Shown here: one piece after another, positions 8,649 to 17,594 of the stretch | Layout: the number at the start of each line of letters is the position of its first letter | Numbering within the stretch: position 1 is the first letter of the stretch | Assembly: GCF_018122735.1 (NCBI RefSeq) | Contig: NZ_JAGRRD010000001.1 | Span: forward strand, 4,178,665-4,242,664 | Direction of reading: 5' to 3' | DNA length: 64,000 nt | Source of the DNA: Azoarcus sp. L1K30 | GTDB lineage: Bacteria; Pseudomonadota; Gammaproteobacteria; Burkholderiales; Rhodocyclaceae | Notes under the pieces: generated by a model | The model's input: only the letters and a program-made list of their open reading frames with translations | Database searches by the model: none | What the model was told of the DNA's origin: nothing | Program-made: the position numbers and the translations under genes

Positions 8649-9730
8649 TCTTGCTTCCTGATTCTGTCCTTAACGGTGATTCGGGTCCATGTTGGCACTA
8701 CGCCGTGTCCGTCAGCCTCGCCCTCGATGGCCTCCATTCGGATCATGCTTGCGAATTTGTCGGCCGGCACAATGAGTTTAATGTCGTCCGAAAAGCTTAC
8801 CTTCCGGTAGCGCAAGGCCGTTGTGACGTCTGACAGGTCCTTGTGAATAGCCGTTGAAGGAAACCCCTTCTGCGCCATGAACTGCTCGTAGGCATCTCTC
8901 AATGCCGGATCGTCCAAGTAGCTTTGGGCAAAGACGGACGTTTGAACTGTCGGGCTCTGATCCACTTTCAGGTAGGTCACTAACGCGTTGTGCAAGTCGA
9001 TCTTCTGTTCCTCCGGGAGGTCGACGCCCTGTATGAAGTCCTTCGTGTAATCGTGAAACTCGCGGGTCCGCCTCGCGCTGGTCTCCGGGAATGCACAGCC
9101 GAGGAAGCCTTCATAGAAATACTGTGCTGCGCTCAACTTGTTGGACGCACTGATCTGGTCATCGTAGATGAACGCGCGCCATCCGTTCTCCAGTTCGGCT
9201 GCACTCGGATCGCTCTCAACGAAAATCCCGATCTTGTAGAGTTTCGTTTGCGGTGTAAGCAGCAGGTTGGTAAGGAACTGAAGTGAAATCGAGCCGTTCG
9301 CGTCTTGCTGCCGGGTGAAGCCGCTGTGTGTCTCCGCCTTGATGAAGCCGACAATGCGTTTTGACGGGTGGCCTGCACTTCCGGTAAAGACGACCAGAAT
9401 GCCCCCTGGAAGCCCGCGCCTACCTTGTGCCGAGGTCAGTTTGTTGGCCGCAGCAGAAGAGTTCGAGACAAACAGGGCGTCATCCAAATCGACCAGTTGG
9501 TCCGCTAGCGCGCATGCGCTCGATGCACCGGCTTCAACGATCGCCATTTCAAGCGCCCGAGAGGCGCGCCCCATGGCATCCATGATGCGGCAGCAAAACG
9601 CGTCGATCCCTGTTGGATTGAGCGTCACCAGGCTCGTGCCATAAACCGGCGGTACAATGTTCCGCCCGTTGTCCCGCTCGAATACCTCGTGGGTGATGAT
9701 GCGCGTGATGCTAAGGTTCTCGAAGATCAT
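8645..9730 (-). CDS. NdpA/YejK-like nucleoid-associated protein
   Basis: A 361-aa protein resembling the 37-kDa nucleoid-associated family (PF04245, E. coli YejK): LPGGILVVF followed by a KAETHSGF segment, a LLLTPQTKLYKIG segment, AAQYFYEGFLGC, and a C-terminal part with a conserved KVSFSDDIKLIVPADKF region matching the family's C-terminal strand. The frame opens at 9760, but the ATG at 9730 is chosen because family proteins begin directly before a segment like IFENLSITRIITHEV. The ribosome site is weak at either start. It is the first gene of a two-gene operon with the RelA/SpoT-domain protein, overlapping by 4 bp. Family members bind the nucleoid, so this one may sense DNA state or restrain its partner. 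That role is inference. Confidence 0.78.
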   Translation of the reverse strand: MIFENLSITRIITHEVFERDNGRNIVPPVYGTSLVTLNPTGIDAFCCRIMDAMGRASRALEMAIVEAGASSACALADQLVDLDDALFVSNSSAAANKLTSAQGRRGLPGGILVVFTGSAGHPSKRIVGFIKAETHSGFTRQQDANGSISLQFLTNLLLTPQTKLYKIGIFVESDPSAAELENGWRAFIYDDQISASNKLSAAQYFYEGFLGCAFPETSARRTREFHDYTKDFIQGVDLPEEQKIDLHNALVTYLKVDQSPTVQTSVFAQSYLDDPALRDAYEQFMAQKGFPSTAIHKDLSDVTTALRYRKVSFSDDIKLIVPADKFASMIRMEAIEGEADGHGVVPTWTRITVKDRIRKQE

Positions 9731-10219
9731 ATGAGCGCCATCTATTGTAAGAATGTGCATTATGACTTGCGGATTGCGTCAATGCATACTAGACGCGCTA
9801 CTGGCTGACTGCGCGAGCCCGGGAAGACTCAGCGACCGATAACCTTGAATCTGTTTGCAACTCAGAGCCCTCGTAGTAGCTGTGAATCTTTGGCGAAGGA
9901 CTCTCTGGTTTCAGGAGTGCAGGTGCGGAATAGCGAAGTGAACGTTGATCGATCTTAGGCAGGGAGGCACGGCAGTGCGTTGATTTGCAGACATTGCCGC
10001 CTTGGCACCCCAACGTCTGCAAAGGCGGAACAGATTGCCTCTCGCGACGACGAAGTAGGTAGATTATTTGCCGAAGATGTCTCCGTATCCTTTGACGGTG
10101 CGACTTCGCGCGGTTACTGAGCCTACGACCATTTATCGAGTGGTGCGAGGTGTTCCTTCGAAGTGGGAGCTATGGTCGGAGCCTTGCTTTGCGCTGTCGG
10201 CGGCTCGATCGGATTTTCG
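9731..10219. other. 489-bp stretch without a convincing gene
   Basis: It lies upstream of the NdpA-like gene and downstream of the small minus-strand gene at 10220. It must contain the promoter of the NdpA-like/RelA-SpoT operon. Reading the minus strand there is a TTGACG and a TAGTAT near 9775-9790, but with poor spacing, so I do not call a promoter. Open frames 9798-10022 (minus) and 10068-10346 (plus) lack domains and ribosome sites. ATTGCGTCAAT (9773-9783) is a small inverted repeat of uncertain meaning. Confidence 0.5.
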
Positions 10220-10534
10220 TCACTTTTCTGACTTCGAAAACAAGCGCTTCAGATCGGCGATATGCCTCAACGCTTCGTCGGGCGGAGTCAACTCCAATGA
10301 CGAAGGAGGTGAGAGCCCAAGCACTTTGGCGATGTTCGATGGGTAGGTGCGACGGCGCCCTGCAAGCGAACAACAGGCTTCTTCAATCGCCTGATGGCCG
10401 ACTTGACTGATGATCCAATCAAGAACTCGTCGGTCTCTCGCACTCTGCACTAGCACGCCTTCGGGCTGCTGCCCTTCGGCGTGGGGAGGATGCCCTGCTG
10501 GGCCTCCTCCCAAAATGCCTTCTGAGTTTTTCAT
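10220..10534 (-). CDS. Small protein resembling mobile-element cargo (104 aa)
   Basis: The ATG at 10534 is chosen over one 30 bp upstream because it has a GGGAG ribosome site 6 bases away. The protein has a helical core with VGHQAIEEACCSLAGRRRTY and then PSNIAKVLGLSPP. From memory this resembles small proteins found with integrases and plasmid genes in proteobacterial genomic islands. I cannot verify that here. The N-terminal 30 residues are Gly/Pro-rich and look disordered. No membrane segment is present. No function is known to me. As the last gene before conserved chromosome it may belong to the element's edge. An unrelated short hypothetical is also possible. Confidence 0.55.
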   Translation of the reverse strand: MKNSEGILGGGPAGHPPHAEGQQPEGVLVQSARDRRVLDWIISQVGHQAIEEACCSLAGRRRTYPSNIAKVLGLSPPSSLELTPPDEALRHIADLKRLFSKSEK

Positions 10535-10770
10535 GGCCACTCCCAACCCTAGGAACAGTCTCATCCTGCCATGATTAGTGGGAGTGCTGATACATCAACG
10601 AGGGGGAAGTTAATCGAGTCTCCTCGCCTCGGATTCAGATCAATTGGTGCGGTGTGCTGGCGAGGGTGTTCGCCCCTTGTGCTGATGAACTTGCCGTGAC
10701 TCGCTTGGCAACTTGTTCGTGGGTAGCTGCTTGCCGCTGAACCTCGGTTAAGAGGCTCCGACCCAGAGTC

Positions 10771-10828
10771 ATGTCCATAGAATGGCTACTCTGGGGTGAA
10801 TGTCCATACCCGCTTACTTTGGGGTGAA
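10771..10828. repeat. Imperfect tandem direct repeat at the ychF stop codon
   Basis: Two copies of a roughly 29-bp unit: ATGTCCATA at 10771-10779 and 10800-10808, each followed after 6-7 bases by TACTCTGGGGTGAA (10787-10800) or TACTTTGGGGTGAA (10815-10828). The second copy contains the ychF stop codon and the codons for its last residues. ACCCAGAGT at 10761-10769 forms an imperfect inverted match to the ACTCTGGGGT of the first copy. Placed exactly where accessory DNA meets conserved chromosome, this looks like an element end (multiple terminal repeats) or attachment-type junction. The element type cannot be named from this alone. Confidence 0.6.
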
Positions 10829-11908
10829 CAGGAAGTTCAGCACGTCGCCATCCTTGACCACGTAGTCCTTGCCTTCGGCGCGCATTCTGCCTGCCTCCTT
10901 GGCGGCTGACTCACCCTTGTAAGTGATGAAGTCGTCGAAGGAAATGGTCTGGGCGCGGATGAAGCCGCGTTCGAAGTCGGTGTGAATGACACCGGCTGCC
11001 TGAGGGGCGGTGTCGCCGACGTGGATGGTCCATGCGCGTACCTCTTTCACGCCGGCGGTGAAGTAGGTCTGCAGGCCGAGAAGCTTGTATCCGGCGCGGA
11101 TCAGGCGATCGAGTCCCGGCTCTTCCAGGCCCATCGACTCAAGGAAATCCTTCTTGTCGGCGTCGTCGAGGTCGGCGATTTCGGCTTCTATCGCCGCGCA
11201 CAGCGCGACCACTTCAGCGCCTTCAGCAGCGGCGTGGGCGCGTACTGCATCGAGCTGGGGATTGTTTTCGAATCCGTCCTCTGCGACGTTGGCAGCGTAA
11301 AGGACGGGTTTCTGCGTGATCAGGCAGAACTGTTTGATCAAGGCCAGCTCTTCCTTGGCCAGGTCGAGCGCGCGCACCGGCTTTGCCTGATCGAGCTGGG
11401 CAATACACTTCTCCAGAACCGAAACCAGCGCCTTGGCTTCCTTGTCTCCCGCAGCGGCGGGGCGCTTGTAGCGGTTGAGTGCCTTATCCACCGTGGCCAT
11501 GTCGGCGAGCGCGAGTTCGGTGTCGATGACCTCGATGTCACGGATCGGGTCGACGCTGCCGGAGACGTGGATCACGTTGTCGTCGGAAAAGCACCGCACG
11601 ACGTGGACGATGGCGTCGGTTTCGCGGATGTTGGCCAGAAACTGGTTGCCGAGGCCTTCACCCTTGGAGGCACCCGCGACCAGGCCGGCAATGTCGACGA
11701 ACTCGACGATGGCAGGCTGGACTTTCTGTGGCTTGACGATTTCCGACAGCGCCTGCAGTCGAGGATCGGGCACCTCGACGATGCCGACATTGGGCTCGAT
11801 GGTGCAGAAGGGATAGTTGGCCGCTTCGATGCCTGCCTTGGTGAGGGCGTTGAACAGGGTCGACTTGCCGACGTTGGGCAGGCCGACGATTCCGCATTTG
11901 AGGCTCAT
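10814..11908 (-). CDS. ychF: Redox/ribosome-associated ATPase YchF (Obg-like)
   Basis: A 364-aa Obg-family P-loop NTPase that binds ribosomes and in other bacteria prefers ATP over GTP. Visible are GLPNVGKST (G1), [19 protein letters not shown] (G3 region) and NVAEDG in place of the usual NKxD, which fits ATP preference, then a C-terminal TGS domain with [10 protein letters not shown]. The long open frame reaches 12037, but the start at [12 protein letters not shown] (11908) matches the family and overlaps the pth stop by 4 bp (ATGA). The C-terminus reads NFLFTPK, whereas E. coli YchF ends NFLFNV. The last codons fall inside the direct repeat at the island edge. Confidence 0.96.
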   Translation of the reverse strand: MSLKCGIVGLPNVGKSTLFNALTKAGIEAANYPFCTIEPNVGIVEVPDPRLQALSEIVKPQKVQPAIVEFVDIAGLVAGASKGEGLGNQFLANIRETDAIVHVVRCFSDDNVIHVSGSVDPIRDIEVIDTELALADMATVDKALNRYKRPAAAGDKEAKALVSVLEKCIAQLDQAKPVRALDLAKEELALIKQFCLITQKPVLYAANVAEDGFENNPQLDAVRAHAAAEGAEVVALCAAIEAEIADLDDADKKDFLESMGLEEPGLDRLIRAGYKLLGLQTYFTAGVKEVRAWTIHVGDTAPQAAGVIHTDFERGFIRAQTISFDDFITYKGESAAKEAGRMRAEGKDYVVKDGDVLNFLFTPK

Positions 11909-12585
11909 AGCTGGGTTTCGTCCTTGGTGTTGTCCGGCGCAACGCGGCTTTCCGCAGCTGGCCTCGGGGCCTTCGGTGACTTGGGGGGTTTGGGCGGTGC
12001 GGGGCGGGTGTTCAGGCGCTGGGTTGCCGCCGTCCAATCGCCGCGGGCCAGAACGGGCCAGGCGAGAAGGGCGCGGTCGACAGCCTCGTCGATCAGCGTC
12101 TGCTCTTCGCGCCGTGCCGACTTGAGCACGTAATTCACCACCTCATTGCGATCGCCTGGGTGGCCGATACCGATGCGCAGGCGCCAGTAGTCATTGGTAT
12201 TGAGATGGGCAGAGGTGTCCTTCAGCCCGTTGTGACCGCCGAGTCCGCCGCCAAACTTCAGTCGCAGCTGGCCGGGCGGAACGTCGAGTTCGTCGTGCAC
12301 CAGCAGGATCTCGGCCGGTTCGATACGGTAGAACCGGGCCAGTGCGCCGATGGCCTGCCCAGAGCGGTTCATGAAGGTCTGTGGCATGAGCAACATGATG
12401 CCGGCATCGCGTGCATTGGCGACCAGACCGTGAAAACGGGATTCGTGCGAGAAGCGTACGCCAAGCTGATCAGCGAGCCGCTCACAAAACCAAAACCCGG
12501 CGTTGTGCCGGGTTTCGGAATACTCGGTGCCAGGATTGCCGAGACCGACTACAAGACGGGGAGGGCGGTTCGCCGCGGTCGTCAT
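11905..12585 (-). CDS. pth: Peptidyl-tRNA hydrolase
   Basis: Releases tRNA from prematurely dropped peptidyl-tRNA. The family core is intact: [20 protein letters not shown], with the catalytic His in the RHNAGF segment, [15 protein letters not shown] with the catalytic Asp, and [12 protein letters not shown]. At 226 aa it exceeds the usual 190-200, owing to a Pro/Lys-rich tail of about 35 residues ([16 protein letters not shown]). That tail looks disordered and could bind RNA. It lies between rplY (41 bp upstream) and ychF (overlapping), the standard translation-related operon order in this group. Confidence 0.96.
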   Translation of the reverse strand: MTTAANRPPRLVVGLGNPGTEYSETRHNAGFWFCERLADQLGVRFSHESRFHGLVANARDAGIMLLMPQTFMNRSGQAIGALARFYRIEPAEILLVHDELDVPPGQLRLKFGGGLGGHNGLKDTSAHLNTNDYWRLRIGIGHPGDRNEVVNYVLKSARREEQTLIDEAVDRALLAWPVLARGDWTAATQRLNTRPAPPKPPKSPKAPRPAAESRVAPDNTKDETQL

Positions 12586-12626
12586 CGTGGTTCGGTCCCG
12601 GTTGTCCGGTGAGGCACAGGCCGCAG

Positions 12627-13235
12627 TTACTCGGCGGCGGCTTCGTCTTCACCTTCGGCAGAGATGCTGCCGCGGGTCTGCTGGGCGCTGGCCACAACCG
12701 GGTCGCCTTCACCATGGTGAACCGCAGTGACACCCGCGGGCAGGCTGAGCTGGGAAACGTGGATCGACTGGCCGGTCTCGAGCGCGGACAGGTCTACAGT
12801 GACGAATTCCGGCAGGTTCGACGGCAGGCACTCGACGTCGAGTTCGGTCAGCACGTGGGAGATGATGCAGCCGCCGAGCTTGACCGCCGGGCAGTTCTCG
12901 CCATTGACGAAATGCAGCGGCACCTTGAGGTGGATCGGCTTGCCGGCGTCAACGCGCTGGAAGTCGATGTGCAGCACTTGCGGCTTGAATGCGTGCCACT
13001 GGGTGTCACGCAGCACCACGGTTTCCTTGGCGCCTTCGATATCGATGCTCAGCACGGAAGCGTGGAAGGCTTCTTTCTTGAGCAGGTGGAACAGTTCGTT
13101 GTGGTCCAGCAGCACCGGCTGGGCAGCGCTTGCGCCACCGTAGACGATACCCGGCAGTTGACCGGCGCGACGCAGGCGGCGGCTCGCACTCGATCCCTGC
13201 AGTTCACGCTTTACAGCCTTGAATTCGATTTGCAT
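12627..13235 (-). CDS. rplY: 50S ribosomal protein L25, Ctc-type long form
   Basis: A 202-aa two-domain L25/TL5/CTC protein that binds 5S rRNA. The start at [12 protein letters not shown] (13235) is preferred over an upstream ATG at 13259 because it matches the family N-terminus. The N-terminal domain carries the [13 protein letters not shown] segment, and the C-terminal beta domain carries [20 protein letters not shown]. The tail is acidic (EGEDEAAAE). It is downstream of prs but separated by a terminator hairpin at 13284-13307, so it may have a separate promoter or be reached by read-through. Confidence 0.96.
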   Translation of the reverse strand: MQIEFKAVKRELQGSSASRRLRRAGQLPGIVYGGASAAQPVLLDHNELFHLLKKEAFHASVLSIDIEGAKETVVLRDTQWHAFKPQVLHIDFQRVDAGKPIHLKVPLHFVNGENCPAVKLGGCIISHVLTELDVECLPSNLPEFVTVDLSALETGQSIHVSQLSLPAGVTAVHHGEGDPVVASAQQTRGSISAEGEDEAAAE

Positions 13236-13283
13236 TTTACAGCTCCGGTTGATGATCACCCTGCCCGCGACCAGGCAGGGTTG

Positions 13284-13307
13284 AAAAGCCCGCAGCAGGC
13301 TGCGGGC
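13284..13307 (-). terminator. Intrinsic terminator after prs
   Basis: Read on the minus strand: GCCCGCAG, loop CCTG, CTGCGGGC, then TTTT, starting 6 bases past the prs stop. A second hairpin (arms 13259-13265 and 13274-13280, CCCTGCC/GGCAGGG) follows in the rplY leader. The arrangement would end or attenuate prs transcripts before rplY. Confidence 0.8.
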
Positions 13308-13313
13308 AGAAAG

Positions 13314-14264
13314 TTATTCCATGAACAGTGAGGACACCGACTCCGCATTGCTGATGCGCAGCATGGTATCGGCCAGCAGCGACGCGACCGAAATTTGCCG
13401 GATGCGGTTGCTGGCCTTGGCGTCATCGCGCAAGGGGATGGTGTCCGTCACCACCAGCTCGTCGAGCTCGGAATCGTTGATTCGCGACACCGCCGTGCCG
13501 GACAGCACTGCGTGCGTACAGTATGCGAGTACGCGCGTGGCACCGTTTTCCTTGAGCGCGCTGGCCGCCTTGCACAGCGTACCGGCGGTGTCGACGATGT
13601 CATCCATGATCACGCAGGTGCGGCCTTCGACCTCACCGATGATGTTCATGACCTCGGATACATTAGCCTTGGGACGACGCTTGTCGATGATCGCCAGGTC
13701 GCACTCGAGTCGCTTGGCGAAGGCCCGTGCCCGGACCACGCCACCGACGTCGGGGGAGACGACCATCAGGTTGTCGTACTTCTGCTTGTCCAGATCGGCC
13801 AGCAGGACAGGCGCCGCGTAGACGTTGTCTACCGGGATGTCGAAGAAGCCCTGGATCTGGTCGGCATGGAGGTCCATGGTCAGCAGACGTTGCACGCCAA
13901 CGGCCTGGAGCATGTTGGCCACGACCTTGGCGGTGATGGCCACGCGTGCGGAGCGCGGGCGGCGGTCCTGGCGGGCATAACCGAAGTAGGGAATGGCGGC
14001 GGTGATGCGGCCGGCCGACGCGCGCTTGAGTGCATCGACCAGAACCAGCATTTCCATCAGGTTCTCGTTGGTCGGCGCACAGGTCGGTTGCAGGATGAAG
14101 ACATCCTTGCCGCGCACGTTCTCAAGCAGTTCCACATTGACTTCGCCGTCGGAAAAGCGGCCAACAGTGGCCGAACCGAGGGAAATGCCCAGCCGCCGAA
14201 CCACGTCTGCTGCGAGCTTGGGGTTGGCGTTGCCAGTGAAGACCATCAGGCTGCCGTAGGGCAT
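13314..14264 (-). CDS. prs: Ribose-phosphate pyrophosphokinase
   Basis: Makes PRPP from ribose-5-phosphate and ATP for purine, pyrimidine, His, Trp and NAD synthesis. The 316-aa length is standard. Visible are [40 protein letters not shown] (ATP loop region), the metal-binding [13 protein letters not shown], and the PRPP loop [13 protein letters not shown]. All key residues appear intact. It follows tRNA-Gln in the usual ispE - tRNA-Gln - prs order, 79 bp downstream of the tRNA. An intrinsic terminator lies directly after it. Confidence 0.98.
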   Translation of the reverse strand: MPYGSLMVFTGNANPKLAADVVRRLGISLGSATVGRFSDGEVNVELLENVRGKDVFILQPTCAPTNENLMEMLVLVDALKRASAGRITAAIPYFGYARQDRRPRSARVAITAKVVANMLQAVGVQRLLTMDLHADQIQGFFDIPVDNVYAAPVLLADLDKQKYDNLMVVSPDVGGVVRARAFAKRLECDLAIIDKRRPKANVSEVMNIIGEVEGRTCVIMDDIVDTAGTLCKAASALKENGATRVLAYCTHAVLSGTAVSRINDSELDELVVTDTIPLRDDAKASNRIRQISVASLLADTMLRISNAESVSSLFME

Positions 14265-14343
14265 GACCGAATCTCCGATGCCGATAGAATGAAAGCGACG
14301 TCAAAAACGACTCGGGCAGGCCAGAGGCCTGCCCGTCGTTATA

Positions 14344-14420
14344 TGGCTGGGGAAGAAGGATTCGAACCTTCGAATGCCGGAATCAAAATCCGGTGCCTTG
14401 ACCAACTTGGCGACTCCCCA
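14344..14420 (-). tRNA. tRNA-Gln (UUG)
   Basis: A 77-nt cloverleaf on the minus strand: acceptor TGGGGAG pairs with TTCCCCA, the anticodon stem CCGGA/TCCGG holds the loop TTTTGAT with anticodon TTG, the T-arm is GAAGG TTCGAAT CCTTC, and the CCA end is encoded. It sits between ispE and prs, a common position in betaproteobacteria. Confidence 0.95.
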
Positions 14421-14431
14421 ATTGAAACCTT

Positions 14432-15310
14432 TTACACAACGAGGCAATCCAGTGGATGTCTGGCCAGGCTTGACGCCTTCCAGGCTTTCCAGCGTGTCGG
14501 GCATTGTTCGACGATGCGCTGAGCCAAGGCTCCCGAATCGATTGCCGCAAACACACAGGCGCCTGAGCCAGTCATCCGCGCCGGTGCAAATTGCGCCAGC
14601 CAGTTGATTGCCTCAGCGACTTCCGGGTAACGATTACATGCAACTGCTTGTAGGTCGTTACGGGCAGAGCTCGCTGTGAAGTCCGCTATTTTGATTGGGA
14701 CTGTATTCCTCGTCAAGTCCTTCGATGAAAAAATTTCTGCGGTCGAGATGCTGACACCGGGCGAGATGACGACATAGACGACGTCGTCGAGTGTGAGTGG
14801 CTGGAACAGCTCGCCGACGCCTTCTGCAAACGCGTCACGGCCGAATATGAAGAACGGGACGTCGGCACCGAGCCGGAGGCCGAGGGCCTGCAGGGCGCGA
14901 CGATCGAGCCCGGTTTCCCACAGATGATTGAGCGCAATCAGCGTAGTGGCAGCGTCGGAACTGCCGCCACCGAGCCCGCCACCCATCGGCAGCACTTTGT
15001 GCAAGGTGATGTCGGCGCCGGCACTGCATCCGCTTTCACGTTGCAGCAGGCGTGCGGCTCGGATCACGATGTCGTCCTCTTCGGCGACGCCGGGCAGTAC
15101 CGACAGGCGCCGGATGCGGCCGTCGTCGCGCACACGGAAATCGAGCGTGTCGCCCCAGTCGAGCATGCGGAATGCGGTTTGCAGCATGTGATAGCCGTCT
15201 TCCCGTCGTCCGGTGACGTGGAGAAACAGGTTGAGTTTGGCTGGCGCCAGGCAGCCTTGGAGCTGGCGTGGCGAGCCGGGCAGGGGATGGTTCAGGGCTG
15301 GAGCGTCCAT
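14432..15310 (-). CDS. ispE: 4-diphosphocytidyl-2-C-methyl-D-erythritol kinase
   Basis: GHMP kinase of the MEP isoprenoid pathway that phosphorylates CDP-ME. The 292-aa protein has the substrate segment CLAPAKLNLFLHVTGRREDG, the ATP-binding PMGGGLGGGSSDAA, and the C-terminal MTGSGACVFA motif. The proposed start overlaps the end of lolB by 19 bp, and tRNA-Gln begins 11 bp downstream, so lolB - ispE - tRNA-Gln - prs can be one transcript. Confidence 0.96.
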   Translation of the reverse strand: MDAPALNHPLPGSPRQLQGCLAPAKLNLFLHVTGRREDGYHMLQTAFRMLDWGDTLDFRVRDDGRIRRLSVLPGVAEEDDIVIRAARLLQRESGCSAGADITLHKVLPMGGGLGGGSSDAATTLIALNHLWETGLDRRALQALGLRLGADVPFFIFGRDAFAEGVGELFQPLTLDDVVYVVISPGVSISTAEIFSSKDLTRNTVPIKIADFTASSARNDLQAVACNRYPEVAEAINWLAQFAPARMTGSGACVFAAIDSGALAQRIVEQCPTRWKAWKASSLARHPLDCLVV

Positions 15311-15888
15311 TGGTCGATGACGATTTTGATGCGGGCGTCGCCGCGGGATATCTCGATGCGCCGCGGCAGGGCGCCGGCGGTGGTGTCGGCGTATTCGGTG
15401 TAGTCAATGCGCCAGCCCTGATCGATCACCAGTGCAGGGCGTCCGTATGGGTCCAGCGTGCGTACCTCCGCGTCGTGGCGCGGCGCCGCCTGTACCCACA
15501 CCGGAAGCCTTGTCAGCGGAACATCGACGCCGATCAGCGCTGGCAGCAGGCGGTCGGCATGTGAGGCGCGACGGCGGGTGCCGTCCGACAGTACGAGTTC
15601 GGCGCCGCCATCGTGGCTGTCAAGGCGGGCGACGATCTGCCCGAGCGGGCTGAAGGCGGTCCACAGATCCGTTGACGGGGTATGTCGCCATTCGATCTGC
15701 CCGCTGGCGGCACGTTCGCCGTCGGTGGCGGAGATGCGCCCCTCCAGATCGAAATGCGCATGCGCCTGGCGTGCAACCGCAGCTGTGTTCGCCGCGGACG
15801 GAAGCTGTGCGCAGCCGGCTGCCAGAAGTGCGCAAGCGGCCACAGTCAGCGCCGGCAGGCGCAAATGTCGCAGGGCGATGGCGATCAC
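15292..15888 (-). CDS. lolB: Outer-membrane lipoprotein receptor LolB
   Basis: A 198-aa lipoprotein that inserts lipoproteins delivered by LolA into the outer membrane. A signal peptide ends in the lipobox LAAGC with the modified Cys at position 26. Downstream are FDLEGRISATDGERAASGQI and a WTAFSPLGQIVARL strand, as in LolB. The C-terminal segment ALPRRIEISRGDARIKIVID is also typical. Its start overlaps the stop of the TPR gene upstream (ATGA), and its end overlaps ispE. The TPR - lolB - ispE order is usual in this group. Confidence 0.93.
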   Translation of the reverse strand: MIAIALRHLRLPALTVAACALLAAGCAQLPSAANTAAVARQAHAHFDLEGRISATDGERAASGQIEWRHTPSTDLWTAFSPLGQIVARLDSHDGGAELVLSDGTRRRASHADRLLPALIGVDVPLTRLPVWVQAAPRHDAEVRTLDPYGRPALVIDQGWRIDYTEYADTTAGALPRRIEISRGDARIKIVIDQWTLQP

Positions 15889-17594
15889 TGCTTGCGTAAC
15901 CGTGCTGCAGTGGCGCGCAATACGGCGTTGTCAGGATGAGCGGCGATCGCTGCATCGAACAGCCGCTCGGCATCGGCGCGACGATCGAGCTGCCACAGGA
16001 CTTCACCCATGTGGGCGGCGATTTCCGGGTCGGCGCGCAAGGCGTAGGCGCGCTCGAGGTGCGTCAGCGCCGTGGCGGCGTCACCGCGGCGGAAACGCAC
16101 CCAGCCCAGGCTATCGAGGATGAAGGCATCGTCCGGCGCGAGTTCGTGCGCGCGGGTGATCAATGCTTCAGCCTCGTCGAGACGCAGGCCGCGGTCGGCC
16201 AGCGAATAGCCCAGCGCATTCATGGCATGTGCATGATCCGGTGCGAGCGCGATGACCTTGCGCAAGCGTCCTTCCATGACTTCGAGCCGGTTCAGACGCT
16301 CCGCGAGCATGGCGGACTCGTAAAGCAGGTCGGTGTCGTCGGGCGACTTGAGCAGCGCATTGTCGATGACGTCGAAGGCTTCGGCGGTGCGGTCTGCCTC
16401 ACGCAGCAGCTGGGCTTCGGCGAGCAGCAGGCGGTGAGCGTCGTTCTCGTCGCCCGCTGTCGGCTGCAGCTGCGCGCGCGCCTCGCTGAGGCGCCCTTCG
16501 CGCGCAAGGCTTTGCGCACTGCGAATGCGCGCTTCAAGCTTCTTCGGTCCAGGCGCTACCGAGTCGAACCACTTGCGTGCGGCCGCACCATCCTTGCGCT
16601 GCTCGGCGATCTGGCCCAGGTGCAAGCGAATGGTATCGGCTTCCGGGTGTCCGCCTTCGAGGGCCTTGATCAGCAGCGGTTCGGCACTGGCTGCATCGTC
16701 CAGCTGCAGGGAGAGCAGGGCGACGGCATACAGCAAATCAAGGTCGGTGGGCGCGTCGGCGAGCAGTGCCTGAAACTCTGCACGGGCGACGTCGTAGTGC
16801 TTGGCTGCAATCAGGCTGCGCGCATAGCCGAGGCGGATGTTGCGGTTGTCCGGGTGTCTGGCTGCGGCAGCCTGCAGCAGTTGGCTGGCTTCTGCATGTG
16901 CGCCGGTCTGCATCAGCAACTGGGCCTTGAACAGCAGACCGGTGTCCCAGTCCTCACGCAGTGCAAGCGCTGCGTTGATGGCGGTCAGGGCCTCCATCGG
17001 ACTCTCTGCGATGGCGGCTGCCTGGGCGCGGGCGAAATGTGCTTCGGGGTGATCCAGGTAGGGTTCGGTCAGGCGAAACACGATCGACTGTGCGGTGCGT
17101 TTGTCCTCCATTCGCGACAGCGCCCGGTTCAGACTCATCAGGTTGGCGTCCAGGCTCGCGGGCGCCAGCGCGAGCGCGCGCGCCAGCTGGATCTGTACGT
17201 CTTCGAGGCGCCCGCCATGATTGGCGACGACGCCTGCGAGCAGGCGCTTTGCATCGTCGGAGCCGGGGTCGGCCTCGCTCCAGATGCGGGCGGCTTCGGC
17301 TGCAAGATCGGCATTGCGCGCAAACAGCGCGATTTCGGCAGCGCGCTTGGCAATGCGCGGGTCACGGGTGTCGCGTGCGATCTCGATATACAACTGGGAG
17401 GAGAGACCGAGCTGGCCGCGGGCGCCGGCAATTTCGGCCAGCAGAAAGCGGTAAAGCGTCTGTGGGGTGAGCTCCTGCGCCGGAAGCGTGCTTGCCGGCG
17501 GCATGTCTTCAGCATGGGTGAATGCGCCGGGCGCAAGGCCAAGCAATAGGGCGGTGCCAAGGCGGGCGAGGCGTCGGGCAAACGTGCGGTTCAT
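15885..17594 (-). CDS. Exported TPR-repeat protein, probable outer-membrane assembly or stability factor
   Basis: A 569-aa protein starting at MNRTFARRLARLG (17594); the upstream part of the open frame lacks a family-like N-terminus. A signal peptide (LGTALLLGLAPGAFTHA) is followed by many tetratricopeptide repeats throughout, for example HAMNALGYSLADRGLRLDEA and ILDSLGWVRFRRGDAATALT near the C-terminus. It resembles the long periplasmic TPR proteins encoded next to lolB in beta- and gammaproteobacteria. No enzymatic domain is visible, so a scaffold role is likely. It overlaps lolB by 4 bp, which ties it to lipoprotein and envelope biogenesis. Confidence 0.88.
   Translation of the reverse strand: MNRTFARRLARLGTALLLGLAPGAFTHAEDMPPASTLPAQELTPQTLYRFLLAEIAGARGQLGLSSQLYIEIARDTRDPRIAKRAAEIALFARNADLAAEAARIWSEADPGSDDAKRLLAGVVANHGGRLEDVQIQLARALALAPASLDANLMSLNRALSRMEDKRTAQSIVFRLTEPYLDHPEAHFARAQAAAIAESPMEALTAINAALALREDWDTGLLFKAQLLMQTGAHAEASQLLQAAAARHPDNRNIRLGYARSLIAAKHYDVARAEFQALLADAPTDLDLLYAVALLSLQLDDAASAEPLLIKALEGGHPEADTIRLHLGQIAEQRKDGAAARKWFDSVAPGPKKLEARIRSAQSLAREGRLSEARAQLQPTAGDENDAHRLLLAEAQLLREADRTAEAFDVIDNALLKSPDDTDLLYESAMLAERLNRLEVMEGRLRKVIALAPDHAHAMNALGYSLADRGLRLDEAEALITRAHELAPDDAFILDSLGWVRFRRGDAATALTHLERAYALRADPEIAAHMGEVLWQLDRRADAERLFDAAIAAHPDNAVLRATAARLRKQ

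Noticed and set aside
9798-10022. 74-codon minus-strand frame upstream of the NdpA-like gene
   Set aside because: No ribosome site, no recognisable segment, composition unlike coding sequence here.
15936-17549. 537-codon open frame on the plus strand antisense to the TPR gene
   Set aside because: No family features or ribosome site. The minus-strand TPR protein with signal peptide is clearly the real gene.
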